DNA from: an uncultured Clostridia bacterium
Lineage (GTDB): Bacteria > Bacillota > Clostridia > TANB77 > CAG-508
Direction: 5' to 3'
DNA: 31,173 bases
Assembly (NCBI GenBank): GCA_934180065.1
Contig: CAKPRA010000020.1
Coordinates: 1 to 31,173 of the forward strand
A program made the translations under genes and the position numbers. This document shows positions 24,068-31,109 of this stretch, piece by piece; within the stretch, counting starts at the first letter, position 1, and each line of letters opens with the position of its first letter. The notes beneath the pieces are model-generated. The model ran no database searches, was not told where the DNA came from, and saw only the letters and a list, made by a program, of their open reading frames with translations.

Positions 24068-24705
24068 TTGTTTTCCTCCATAACTATATTTTTTACAAAA
24101 GAATGTCTGTGTAATGGGCATAAGCCATTTTCTTTTATAGCTGCAATATGTGCAGCAGTTCCATATCCTTTATGTTTTTCAAATCCGTATTGTGGATATA
24201 TTTTATCCCATTCTCTCATTATTCTATCCCTTGTAACTTTTGCAATAATAGAAGCTGCCGCTATTGAATAACTTTTGGCATCACCTTTTATTATTGATCT
24301 ATATGGAATTCCACATGTATCTATATTTGTTAATGCATCAACTAAAATCATATTTGGTTTAACTTTTAAAGACCTTACCGCTTCTGTTAAACCGGCTTTT
24401 GTTGCATTTAAAATATTAATTCTATCAATTTCATTTTGATCAACAATTCCTACACCATATGCAATTGCTTCATCAATTATTAAATCATATAGTTTTTCCC
24501 TCTTTTTCTCAGACACCTTTTTAGAATCGTTAACGCCCTCAATCATTGAATCTTTCGGCATAATTACAGCTGCAACAACAACAGGTCCAGCAAGAGGACC
24601 TCTACCAGCTTCATCTATACCACATATATATTCAAATCCTTCATCATAAACTGACTCATCAATTTTTTTAATCTCTGTTAATCTCTCCAATTCTTTTTCC
24701 TTCAT
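24064..24705 (-). CDS. rnhB: ribonuclease HII
   Basis: Removes ribonucleotides from DNA and RNA primers. Catalytic acids are D31 and E32 in GIDEAGRGPLAGPVVVAAV, D123 in LVDALT and D142 in GDAKSYSIAAASIIAKVTRD. The C-terminal YPQYGFEKHKGYGTAAH is standard. The 213-residue length is normal with a short N-terminal helix. GAGGGAG precedes the ATG. It overlaps the phosphorylase gene by 4 bases and follows the membrane-anchored unknown after 47 bases. Confidence 0.97.
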   Translation of the reverse strand: MKEKELERLTEIKKIDESVYDEGFEYICGIDEAGRGPLAGPVVVAAVIMPKDSMIEGVNDSKKVSEKKREKLYDLIIDEAIAYGVGIVDQNEIDRINILNATKAGLTEAVRSLKVKPNMILVDALTNIDTCGIPYRSIIKGDAKSYSIAAASIIAKVTRDRIMREWDKIYPQYGFEKHKGYGTAAHIAAIKENGLCPLHRHSFVKNIVMEENK

Positions 24706-24752
24706 TTTTCTCCCTCGATTCTATATTTTAATATTCAAAATCTATTCCATTT

Positions 24753-25277
24753 TTATTTCTTTACATCAATTCTATTATATAAAATCCAATATTTTTGTTG
24801 CTCTTTTGTAACAATGTCAGATAATTTATATTTTAAATTGTTATTAATTTCTACTCCTTTTTTATAAATAACTTCTGCAGTATCATAATTAACAATATAT
24901 ACATTTTCTTCAATATTTTTTAACTCATTTGCAATTCCCATGCTCTCAAAGTCTTGTTTTGATAAAATAAAATAATTTTCCAAATCTGATTCTGAAATAT
25001 TTAGATTTTTCAAAAATTCCTTTAATTCATCATTATTAGAATCCGATATTTTTGTTCCAATAAAATCATCTTTATTTGCTTTAACATCTGATTTTCCTTT
25101 TATCATTTTTATTTTAGCCTGCACTAATAATAAATCAGTTTTTAAATCATCATTCTCTTTTTGTTTCAACATTTCAAGTCCTTTTTTTATGCAAAATACT
25201 CCTACTGCAATAACAATTACTATAATTATAAACCATTTAATCTTCTTAATTATTCTTTTATTCATAATAAACTGCAC
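24753..25277 (-). CDS. membrane-anchored protein of unknown function
   Basis: A 174-residue protein with a basic N-terminus, one membrane helix (about 13-33, WFIIIVIVIAVGVFCI) and an extracytoplasmic Lys/Asp/Glu-rich part. Residues about 35-75 look coiled-coil-like (MLKQKENDDLKTDLLLVQAKIKM). A folded-looking tail has NYDTAEVIYKKGVEINN and ends with YNRIDVKK. The VYIVNYDTAEVIYKKGV phrase resembles pseudopilin or prepilin-like minor proteins of Clostridia, but no type III signal peptide is clear. The start is GTG 25277 (GGAG about 13 bases before) or ATG 25265; neither spacing is ideal. It lies 47 bases before rnhB, so an operon is likely. Confidence 0.7.
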   Translation of the reverse strand: MQFIMNKRIIKKIKWFIIIVIVIAVGVFCIKKGLEMLKQKENDDLKTDLLLVQAKIKMIKGKSDVKANKDDFIGTKISDSNNDELKEFLKNLNISESDLENYFILSKQDFESMGIANELKNIEENVYIVNYDTAEVIYKKGVEINNNLKYKLSDIVTKEQQKYWILYNRIDVKK

Positions 25278-25366
25278 ATTTCACTGTGCTCTCCTTACCT
25301 TAGTATTTGGATATATCTAATCCATATGCAATGCCTATTACTACTCATAGTTACTTATTTTTCAGC

Positions 25367-25517
25367 TACAGTATATGTATATATTTAAAAAGTGGAGTTA
25401 AGGTGGGGACCGACAAGTTACATTGTGTTAGATTTTGAGCATTTTTAATGCGAGAAAATCTATTACACCAATGTACGCAGTTGGGGCGTAACGTTTTAAA
25501 TATATGCATATACTGTA
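25367..25517. repeat. structured repeat family D
   Basis: Outer arms TACAGTATATGTATATATTT (25367 on) and AAATATATGCATATACTGTA (ending 25517) pair at 23 of 24 positions, the exception being G-U. Inside, GTTA pairs with TAAC, TTAGATTTT with AAAATCTA, and GCATTTTTAATGC forms a tip hairpin. G/C-rich segments GGGGACCGACAAGTTAC (25405-25421) and GCAGTTGGGGCGTAAC (25477-25492) resemble the family A segments but in swapped order. It lies in the 555-base gap before htrA. Confidence 0.65.
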
Positions 25518-25728
25518 ACTGTTAATATTATAATTCTGTAAATAGTAATAAATGTTTTTATAAAGCATTTTTGGGTATTATATAACATATTTCTATTTCA
25601 TACAATCAAAATTTTTTTTATTTTAATTGCTTTAGCAGTTATTAACCGTGATAAAGCGGTGAATTGTAACTCATTTTAAGCTTATTTTAAGGTTTGTTCC
25701 AAAATTTAAACATTTTTTTCACAAACTT

Positions 25729-25756
25729 TTCACAATTCTCTTGTATTATATATAAG
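25729..25756 (+). promoter_or_regulatory. possible promoter of htrA
   Basis: TTCACA (25729-25734) and TATAAG (25751-25756) with a 16-base spacer, about 77 bases before the ATG. A GACAATAATTGTC palindrome at about 25800-25812 lies in the leader just before the ribosome binding site. The boxes are weak. The rest of the gap from 25518 to 25728 shows nothing I can name. Confidence 0.35.
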
Positions 25757-25832
25757 AAATAAGTTATTATGTTTATGATAATTATTAATTAATAAATAGA
25801 CAATAATTGTCTAGAAAGGGATGATATAAATT

Positions 25833-27101
25833 ATGTCAAATGATAATAACACATTTAAAACTGTAAAAAATGAAAATAGCTCATATGCTATTCCTAAAGC
25901 AAAAGTTGGATTTATTAGAGGTTTCTTTGTGCCTTTTATAGCTGGTGTTCTTGGCTCATTTATAATAATTGGAACTTGTTTAAGCATACCTCCTATAAGA
26001 GAGAAAATTTCAGATCAATTTACAACAAATTCAACTGTAGAAGATAATGATTCAAAAAAATCAGATGAAAAAAATAACGACAATGGTTTTACCACATCAA
26101 GTAATACAGCTATTTCACTATCTGATTATTCAAACACTAGTATTGCTGTTGCAAACAAAGTATTACCATCAGTTGTTGGTATAAAAGTAACATATTCTGT
26201 AAGCTCTCCATACTATTCTTATTATAGAATGTCTGGTTCGACAGCTACTGCAACTGGTTCAGGTGTTATAATAACAGATGATGGTTATATATTGACAAAT
26301 AACCATGTTGTAGCTTCAAGTAGTAGTTCATCATATTATCAGGTTAGTGAAGCAACAAGTATAACAGTTACTCTTTATAATGATGAAACTGAATATGAAG
26401 CAAAAATTATAGGAACAGATGTACAAACAGACTTAGCTGTTTTAAAAATTGAAAAAACTGGATTAACTGCTGCAGAGCTTGGAGATTCTGATAAAGTAAA
26501 AGTTGGTGAATTTGCAATGGCAATTGGAAATCCTTTATCTATGCAAAGCACAGTAACAACAGGTATAATAAGTGCTACAAACCGAACTATAAATTCAGAT
26601 AATGTCACATACAAAGTTATTCAAACAGACGCAGCTATAAACTCTGGAAACAGTGGTGGTGCATTAATAAATTCTGAAGGAAAAGTTATTGGAATTAATA
26701 CTTTAAAACTTTCTGGATCAGGAATTGAAGGTATTGGTTTTGCAATACCAATTAATGACACTATAAACGTGTATAAAGAGCTAATTTCAAAAGGAAAAGT
26801 TTCAAGACCATATTTAGGAATGTCTGGTAGAGATATTACAGAAGAAATGGCAAAACAATATAAATTATCAAAAGCAGGCGTTTATGTAGTATCAGTAGAA
26901 GAATTCTCAGCAGCAGAAAAAGCTGGAATAAAATCTGGTGATTTAATTATAGCATTTGATGGACAAGATATTACAACAATGAATGAATTAAATGAACTAA
27001 AAAACAAACACAATATTGGTGATGAAGTAAAAATTAAATTAATACGTGATAATGAAGAAAAAGAGCTTAATATTACTTTGGGAGAAAATACAAATAATTA
27101 A
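25833..27101 (+). CDS. HtrA/DegP family membrane-anchored serine protease
   Basis: A 422-residue trypsin-fold quality-control protease facing the outside of the membrane. A cytoplasmic tail (1-26) precedes a membrane helix (27-50) and a charged linker, then the protease domain from about 100. The triad is H158 in TNNHVV, D200 in TDLAVLKI and S274 in NSGNSGGALIN. One PDZ domain covers about 330-418 (GVYVVSVEEFSAAEKAGIKSGD). An Ser/Tyr-rich loop (SSPYYSYYRMSG and SSSSSYY) surrounds the L1 region. AAAGGGATG precedes the ATG. It is monocistronic with a strong terminator. Confidence 0.95.
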   Translation: MSNDNNTFKTVKNENSSYAIPKAKVGFIRGFFVPFIAGVLGSFIIIGTCLSIPPIREKISDQFTTNSTVEDNDSKKSDEKNNDNGFTTSSNTAISLSDYSNTSIAVANKVLPSVVGIKVTYSVSSPYYSYYRMSGSTATATGSGVIITDDGYILTNNHVVASSSSSSYYQVSEATSITVTLYNDETEYEAKIIGTDVQTDLAVLKIEKTGLTAAELGDSDKVKVGEFAMAIGNPLSMQSTVTTGIISATNRTINSDNVTYKVIQTDAAINSGNSGGALINSEGKVIGINTLKLSGSGIEGIGFAIPINDTINVYKELISKGKVSRPYLGMSGRDITEEMAKQYKLSKAGVYVVSVEEFSAAEKAGIKSGDLIIAFDGQDITTMNELNELKNKHNIGDEVKIKLIRDNEEKELNITLGENTNN

Positions 27102-27141
27102 TCTAAAAACACGTAGCTAACTGACTGTAAAAAGTTCAAAA

Positions 27142-27183
27142 AAAAAAGAGATTTGAGTTATTAAAAATTCAAATCTCTTTTTT
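27142..27183. terminator. bidirectional terminator between htrA and the MBL-fold gene
   Basis: AAAAAAGAGATTTGA pairs perfectly with TCAAATCTCTTTTTT around a 12-base loop. It ends both converging genes. Confidence 0.9.
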
Positions 27184-27205
27184 CGTTATACATATATTCT
27201 TCTAT

Positions 27206-27856
27206 TTATGCAAAATTAAATTGACCATTATTCAATTTATTAATATATTCGTAATCATCAATGTGCATTAAATAAATATTTGTACCATTTCTCTTTATTT
27301 TTGTAAGCAATGGAATAATTTCTTCAAATTTGATATGCACACCTCCATTTTTTGAAACATCTATATATAAATCAGTCACACCATTCATATACTCTAAAAA
27401 TGAATCGAAATTTTTTGTATCTCCTGTATAAACTATATCTCTATCCTTGATTTTAATTCTAAATCCGTAACAATCCAGCTCTTTAACATGTTCAGTCTTA
27501 ATAAAAATTAAATCTTTATATCTATCTGTAATTTCATAAGCCTCTTCTGTAGTTCCTGTAATTTCCAAATAAGTCTTTATATTTTTACATTTGGTAATTA
27601 TATTTGTTTTCTTTCCATATATAAACCACAAATACAAAATTAATTGACTTAGTGAACCACAATGATCATTATGTAGGTGTGTTATAATTACATTAATTTT
27701 GTTATATTTTTTAAAATCAATTTTTTCTTTTAGCTGTTTAAATACTGTAAATCCACAATCTATTAAAATAAATTCATTATCAATTTCTATATAAGCAGAA
27801 TTATTATTATTTCCAAATCCTGACTCTGTACCTATAAAATTTAAAATATTATCCAT
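27206..27856 (-). CDS. metallo-beta-lactamase fold hydrolase
   Basis: A 216-residue cytoplasmic protein of the RNase Z/ElaC-like branch of the MBL fold. The metal motif is THLHNDHCGS (H60, H62, D64, H65); D146 in VYTGDTKNF and H198 in YLMHIDD complete the site. The N-terminal FIGTESGFGNNNNSAYIEID and ILIDCG resemble the usual opening strands. The usual histidine between H65 and D146 is not obvious. It is shorter than RNase Z (about 300) and lacks its exosite arm, so it is a generic phosphodiesterase-like MBL protein. AGGAGATG precedes the ATG. Confidence 0.85.
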   Translation of the reverse strand: MDNILNFIGTESGFGNNNNSAYIEIDNEFILIDCGFTVFKQLKEKIDFKKYNKINVIITHLHNDHCGSLSQLILYLWFIYGKKTNIITKCKNIKTYLEITGTTEEAYEITDRYKDLIFIKTEHVKELDCYGFRIKIKDRDIVYTGDTKNFDSFLEYMNGVTDLYIDVSKNGGVHIKFEEIIPLLTKIKRNGTNIYLMHIDDYEYINKLNNGQFNFA

Positions 27857-27884
27857 ATATTACATCTCCTAAAATTAAATATAA

Positions 27885-28018
27885 AACAAAAAACATTTAA
27901 TCTGTTTAAAACATTTTTATTCCTTGTCTTTGTTCGCGTATGAAAATTTTTGAAATAAATTTTCTATGTTATGTATTTTTATATATCAGGAAAGTTTCAT
28001 AATTTTCCTAATATATAA
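27885..28018. repeat. composite repeat C+B with the B interior deleted
   Basis: The C module (CTGTTTAAAACATTTTTATT, CTTTGTTCGCGTATG) is followed by a minimal B hairpin in which TTTATATATCAGGAAA faces TTTTCCTAATATATAAA. Only the terminal repeats of B remain, around a 10-base middle. Confidence 0.5.
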
Positions 28019-28020
28019 AC

Positions 28021-28056
28021 CAAGCAACCAAGCACCATAATTAGAGTGCTTGGTCG
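28021..28056 (-). terminator. terminator of the nucleotidyltransferase gene
   Basis: CCAAGCAC pairs with GTGCTTGG around a 10-base loop; GTTGCTTGGTTT follows on the minus strand. It lies 11 bases past the stop. Confidence 0.65.
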
Positions 28057-28066
28057 TGGTTTTGGC

Positions 28067-28681
28067 TTATAAAGTTTTTATATCATCCTGAATAAACTTT
28101 GGTAAATTTTTTGCCTTTAAAATTTCTGGATGACTTACTCCATTTTGACGAAGGTAGTTTAATGCAATCTGATATTTGTATCTTCTACGTGCCTGCCATT
28201 GAATCATCATTCCGTAAAGTAGTAGACTCGATTCGACTGGGCAAACAGGAATAATTCCATTTACAAATTCGATTTCACAAGCCTTAAAGTCATATTCATA
28301 TCTTGTATTATATGTTATAACTGTAAACTTGCTAATAATGTCGAATTCAACCTCTTCCATTTCACCAGAGCAGAAGACCTTAGAATCAAAATATCTTTCC
28401 TTACCATTCTGTCCAATGCTTAATTTTCCTCCAAGCACATTAATAAAAATGTCAATGAATTTATTAATTGAAGACTCTTCAACAACAATATCATAATCGT
28501 GAAAATCATCAATCAAGCCACGGAAGAAATAAGATCCTGAACAAGATAAAGCAAATACTACACCATTTTTAGACATCTCCTCAATAAGCCGTAGTAAGAC
28601 GTTCTTTTTCTTTGCTAATTCTTCATTCGTATAGAACGCCAACAGGTTAGCTGTAGCCTGTCTTTCAAAGTCAATGAACAT
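28067..28681 (-). CDS. nucleotidyltransferase-fold protein
   Basis: A 204-residue protein with the polymerase-beta-type nucleotidyltransferase signature: SCSGSYFFRG (GS at 49-50), then DYDIVVEE with D62 and D64, and a third acidic position in EVEFDII. A C-terminal helical part (SSLLLYGMMIQWQARRRYKY and IALNYLRQ) resembles the substrate-binding helices of aminoglycoside/lincosamide-type or MNT-type transferases. The substrate is unknown. The coding sequence is visibly richer in G and C than its neighbours and uses codons such as CGT, GCC and ACG, which hints at recent transfer. ATAGGAGGTCAT precedes the ATG. It has its own promoter and terminator. Confidence 0.75.
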   Translation of the reverse strand: MFIDFERQATANLLAFYTNEELAKKKNVLLRLIEEMSKNGVVFALSCSGSYFFRGLIDDFHDYDIVVEESSINKFIDIFINVLGGKLSIGQNGKERYFDSKVFCSGEMEEVEFDIISKFTVITYNTRYEYDFKACEIEFVNGIIPVCPVESSLLLYGMMIQWQARRRYKYQIALNYLRQNGVSHPEILKAKNLPKFIQDDIKTL

Positions 28682-28711
28682 AGCATGACCTCCTATATTG
28701 TTAATATATTT

Positions 28712-28740
28712 ATTATACCATTTTTTTTAAGAATAGTCTA
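28712..28740 (-). promoter_or_regulatory. promoter of the nucleotidyltransferase gene
   Basis: TAGACT (28735-28740) and TATAAT (28712-28717) with a 17-base spacer, about 30 bases before the ATG. Confidence 0.55.
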
Positions 28741-28804
28741 TAAATTTTACATAAAATTTGTTCAATCAATTCAATTTTACATATGTTTATACCTATCTCA
28801 ATCT

Positions 28805-29008
28805 TTAATTATCTGTAATTTCTCTTAGAATATACTTTGCTGTAATAGAATTAACATTATTTTCATCTTTTTGAGTATTTTGTGTTATTTTTGATATATC
28901 ATAACTCCCATCTTCCTCTGTCTTATAATTATACAAATATATATCATTTGTTTTTTCATTTATAAAATCTCCTATAATTGTTAGCTCTATTTTACTTGAT
29001 AAAGTCAA
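28805..29008 (-). pseudogene. probable gene fragment, unknown
   Basis: A 67-residue frame with only a TTG start and no ribosome binding site, reading TLSSKIELTIIGDFINEKTND and ending SITAKYILREITDN. It lies 35 bases after the ITPase-like gene on the same strand. A second frame opens with ATG just before it (MIYFDFIK, then stop), which would be consistent with a frameshift near the 5' end. Hydrophilic, with a beta-like start. It may be the tail of a degraded gene or chance. Confidence 0.3.
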
Positions 29009-29043
29009 AATATATCATTTTTATGCTTCTGTACTATAAAAAC

Positions 29044-29622
29044 TTAGCTAAAATTACATTGGTTTCTATACCAGTCTGCAAATAATCTTATTGAATTGGT
29101 AGAATTATATTTTTTTCTGTTATTTCTTTCTTCCTCACTCATTTCAGCCAAAGTTTTATCATAACCATATGGTTTATAAATATACCATAAGTCAGACCAC
29201 TTTTTGTTTGTATCATTTCCAGCAATTTTATATGCTATAGTACCTTCATGTTTTCCCATAAATTGATGTAGCTCTTTTCCATCATAATATGATAAACATT
29301 CTATAAATCTACAAGCTCTATTATCTTTTCCCTCCATTAATTTTAAAATTCCATCTATTCCAACAGTTTCTAATGAAAAATTTACAAATGCTTTTGGAAA
29401 ACCGTTTAGCTCATCAATCCAAAAACCAGCATCCATAGAAATACATGGCTTATTTACAATTTTAAATGCTTCCATAACTTTACATTTAGAAATATATTTT
29501 ACATCATCACTTCTAGGCTCATCTAACTCATGTTCAAATATATCTAATTTTATATCTGTTAAAATTTTTTGTGCCTCTGCAATTTTTCCTTTATTGTGTG
29601 TTACAAATACTACTTCATTCAT
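29044..29622 (-). CDS. divergent Ham1/RdgB-like non-canonical purine NTP pyrophosphatase
   Basis: A 192-residue protein expected to hydrolyse ITP/dITP/XTP-like nucleotides to monophosphates. The phosphate loop THNKGKIAEAQKIL is clear. The second block reads SMDAGFWIDELNGFPKAF in place of the usual DDSGLxVxALxGxPG, and GYDKTLAEMSEEERNNRKKY corresponds to the C-terminal F-P-x-G...T-AEM block, but the standard SHR is not seen. Thus it belongs to the superfamily but not to mainstream RdgB. The frame opens at 29661; GGAGG before ATG 29622 fixes the start. A repeat module separates it from mazF upstream. Confidence 0.8.
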   Translation of the reverse strand: MNEVVFVTHNKGKIAEAQKILTDIKLDIFEHELDEPRSDDVKYISKCKVMEAFKIVNKPCISMDAGFWIDELNGFPKAFVNFSLETVGIDGILKLMEGKDNRACRFIECLSYYDGKELHQFMGKHEGTIAYKIAGNDTNKKWSDLWYIYKPYGYDKTLAEMSEEERNNRKKYNSTNSIRLFADWYRNQCNFS

Positions 29623-29718
29623 AATTTTTTCCTCCATTTTAATATATTTAAATATTAACACAAATTCGAGAAAAAAACAGTAATAAATTAATTATTTTGT
29701 TTATATTTTAGCTGAGCC

Positions 29719-29825
29719 TTTTTATCTAATAAGAAAATATCTATTTTTAATATAATATTTTGTTTTAAATATTACTCACAAATAAAATTATACTTATTTA
29801 TTAAACTTTTCTATTATATAAAAAA
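29719..29825. repeat. MITE-like repeat module B, diverged copy
   Basis: TTTTTATCTAATAAGAAAA and TTTTCTATTATATAAAAA bound an interior with the same order of blocks as at 20527-20630 (TATCTATTTTTAATATA, ATTACTCACAAATAAAATTAT). The terminal repeats have diverged at a few positions. Confidence 0.6.
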
Positions 29826-29857
29826 TAGAGCCTAAACTTAAGCTTAAGCTCTATTTT
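29822..29857 (-). terminator. terminator of mazF
   Basis: AAAATAGAGC pairs with GCTCTATTTT with an AAGCTT-containing loop, 6 bases past the mazF stop and overlapping the end of the B repeat. Confidence 0.8.
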
Positions 29858-29863
29858 ATCATT

Positions 29864-30208
29864 TTATAAACCAAAACTAACTCCTAAAGCATTATTTATT
29901 CTGTCCATGACTTTATCATCATCAACATGCCCTATTTTTTCTTTTAACCTACTTTTATCTATTGTTCTAATCTGTTCAGCAAGCACTATAGAATCAGATT
30001 TTAAACCATTTCCTTCAGAATTTATTTCTATATGAGTTGGCAATTTATTTTTTCCTCTTTGAGATGTTATTGCTGCTGCAATCACAGTTGGGCTATGCAT
30101 ATTTCCTATATCATTTTGTATTATCAATACAGGTCTTACACCACCTTGCTCTGATCCAACAACAGGACTCAAATCTGCATAAAACATATCTCCTCTTTTA
30201 ACTACCAT
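29864..30208 (-). CDS. MazF/PemK family mRNA interferase (EndoA-type toxin)
   Basis: A 114-residue endoribonuclease toxin with the Gram-positive EndoA sequence: KRGDMFYADLSPVVGSEQGGVRPVLIIQND, TVIAAAITSQ, PTHIEI and VLAEQIRTIDKSRL. The catalytic Arg and Ser/Thr positions are conserved. GTG 30217 touches the AGGAG site, while ATG 30208 lies 8 bases from it and is preferred. No MazE/EndoAI antitoxin gene lies directly upstream, where it normally would be; the neighbour is a GerS-like protein. In some Clostridia alr, gerS and mazF are neighbours, so the order looks ancestral. Confidence 0.93.
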   Translation of the reverse strand: MVVKRGDMFYADLSPVVGSEQGGVRPVLIIQNDIGNMHSPTVIAAAITSQRGKNKLPTHIEINSEGNGLKSDSIVLAEQIRTIDKSRLKEKIGHVDDDKVMDRINNALGVSFGL

Positions 30209-30268
30209 ATCATTCACTCCTAATGTTTCAATATAAAAGTGCTCGTATATTTTAATTCGTGAAATAGA

Positions 30269-30883
30269 TTATTTATTAATATCTATATCTGTATATAATA
30301 TGTAGATTATGTCATTTTTGTTATTATCTTGTACCACCATTTTTCTAGGCTTACCTGTTCCTTTTTCCAAATAAAGTTTCCTTACACAAAAATAATTATT
30401 ACTTTTCTTATTTATCTCCATGATAACATATTCATTTTCTTCATATATTCTTGTATTATCATTAAATTGTCTGTAGTTATCTAAGAAAGAATTAAGCCAT
30501 AAAACATTATCTGATAAAAAAGGATAATTATTATAAATCTTACTTAAATTTAATTTTGAATTATTTATTTCTAAGTTTCCATCTTTATATATAAGCTCTG
30601 TTCCTTCAATATTTTCGGGTTTTACAACTGTTTGTTTTTCTATATTATTTGAACTATATTCTTGTTTTAATACATATTTATTCTTATTTTTATTACTTTC
30701 TACAGTAATATCTAATGTAGCCTTATACGAATTAATATTTAAAATATACTCTTCAACTTCTTTAACACTTTTGTTACTTTCATTATTACCAATTTTAAAT
30801 TTTTTATAATTGTTTTTTATAAAAAATCCAATAATAATTATTATCACAACTGTACAAATAATAAAAATTACTTTTTTATTCAT
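30269..30883 (-). CDS. GerS-like LolA-fold exported protein
   Basis: A 204-residue protein with an N-terminal membrane anchor or signal (MNKKVIFIICTVVIIIIIGFF) and an extracytoplasmic domain. VEEYILNINSYKATLDITVESNKNKNKYVLKQEY, VVKPENIEGTELIY and PRKMVVQDNNKND are typical of the LolA-like domain of clostridial GerS proteins, which are needed for spore cortex hydrolysis in germination. The usual lipoprotein cysteine (lipobox) is not evident; the only early Cys is inside the hydrophobic stretch. AAGGAG lies before ATG 30883; the frame opens seven codons earlier. It is followed by mazF after 60 bases. The family call is by resemblance. Confidence 0.6.
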   Translation of the reverse strand: MNKKVIFIICTVVIIIIIGFFIKNNYKKFKIGNNESNKSVKEVEEYILNINSYKATLDITVESNKNKNKYVLKQEYSSNNIEKQTVVKPENIEGTELIYKDGNLEINNSKLNLSKIYNNYPFLSDNVLWLNSFLDNYRQFNDNTRIYEENEYVIMEINKKSNNYFCVRKLYLEKGTGKPRKMVVQDNNKNDIIYILYTDIDINK

Positions 30884-30904
30884 ATAAACTCCTTTCAAGA
30901 ACAA

Positions 30905-31010
30905 AAGCGGACATTAACAACATTTGCTCTGTTTAAAACATTTTAAAGTCCGCGTATTTGTTCGCGCGCCAAAATTACACAGTAATTTTGTGTGCAGTGT
31001 TTTGGCGTAG
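30905..31010. repeat. C-module hairpin repeat and linker
   Basis: GCGGACATTAA pairs with TTTAAAGTCCGC, enclosing ACATTTGCTCTGTTTAAAACA. A linker with TTTGTTCGCGCGCC and ACACAGTAATTTTGTGTGCAG follows, then the B module. Related C modules lie at 14297, 22695 (inverted) and 27885. Confidence 0.6.
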
Positions 31011-31012
31011 CC

Positions 31013-31109
31013 TTTGTTATATAATAGGAAATATCTATTTTTAATACAGTATATAGTTTCAATATTACTCATAAATAAAATTATACTTATATATTAAACT
31101 TTCCTATTA
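31013..31109. repeat. MITE-like repeat module B, interrupted by the intron
   Basis: The left terminal repeat TTGTTATATAATAGGAAA and the interior match the copy at 20527-20630. The right terminal repeat is cut after TTTCCTATTA, where the group II intron end begins; the expected TATAAAA is missing from this side. Confidence 0.6.
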
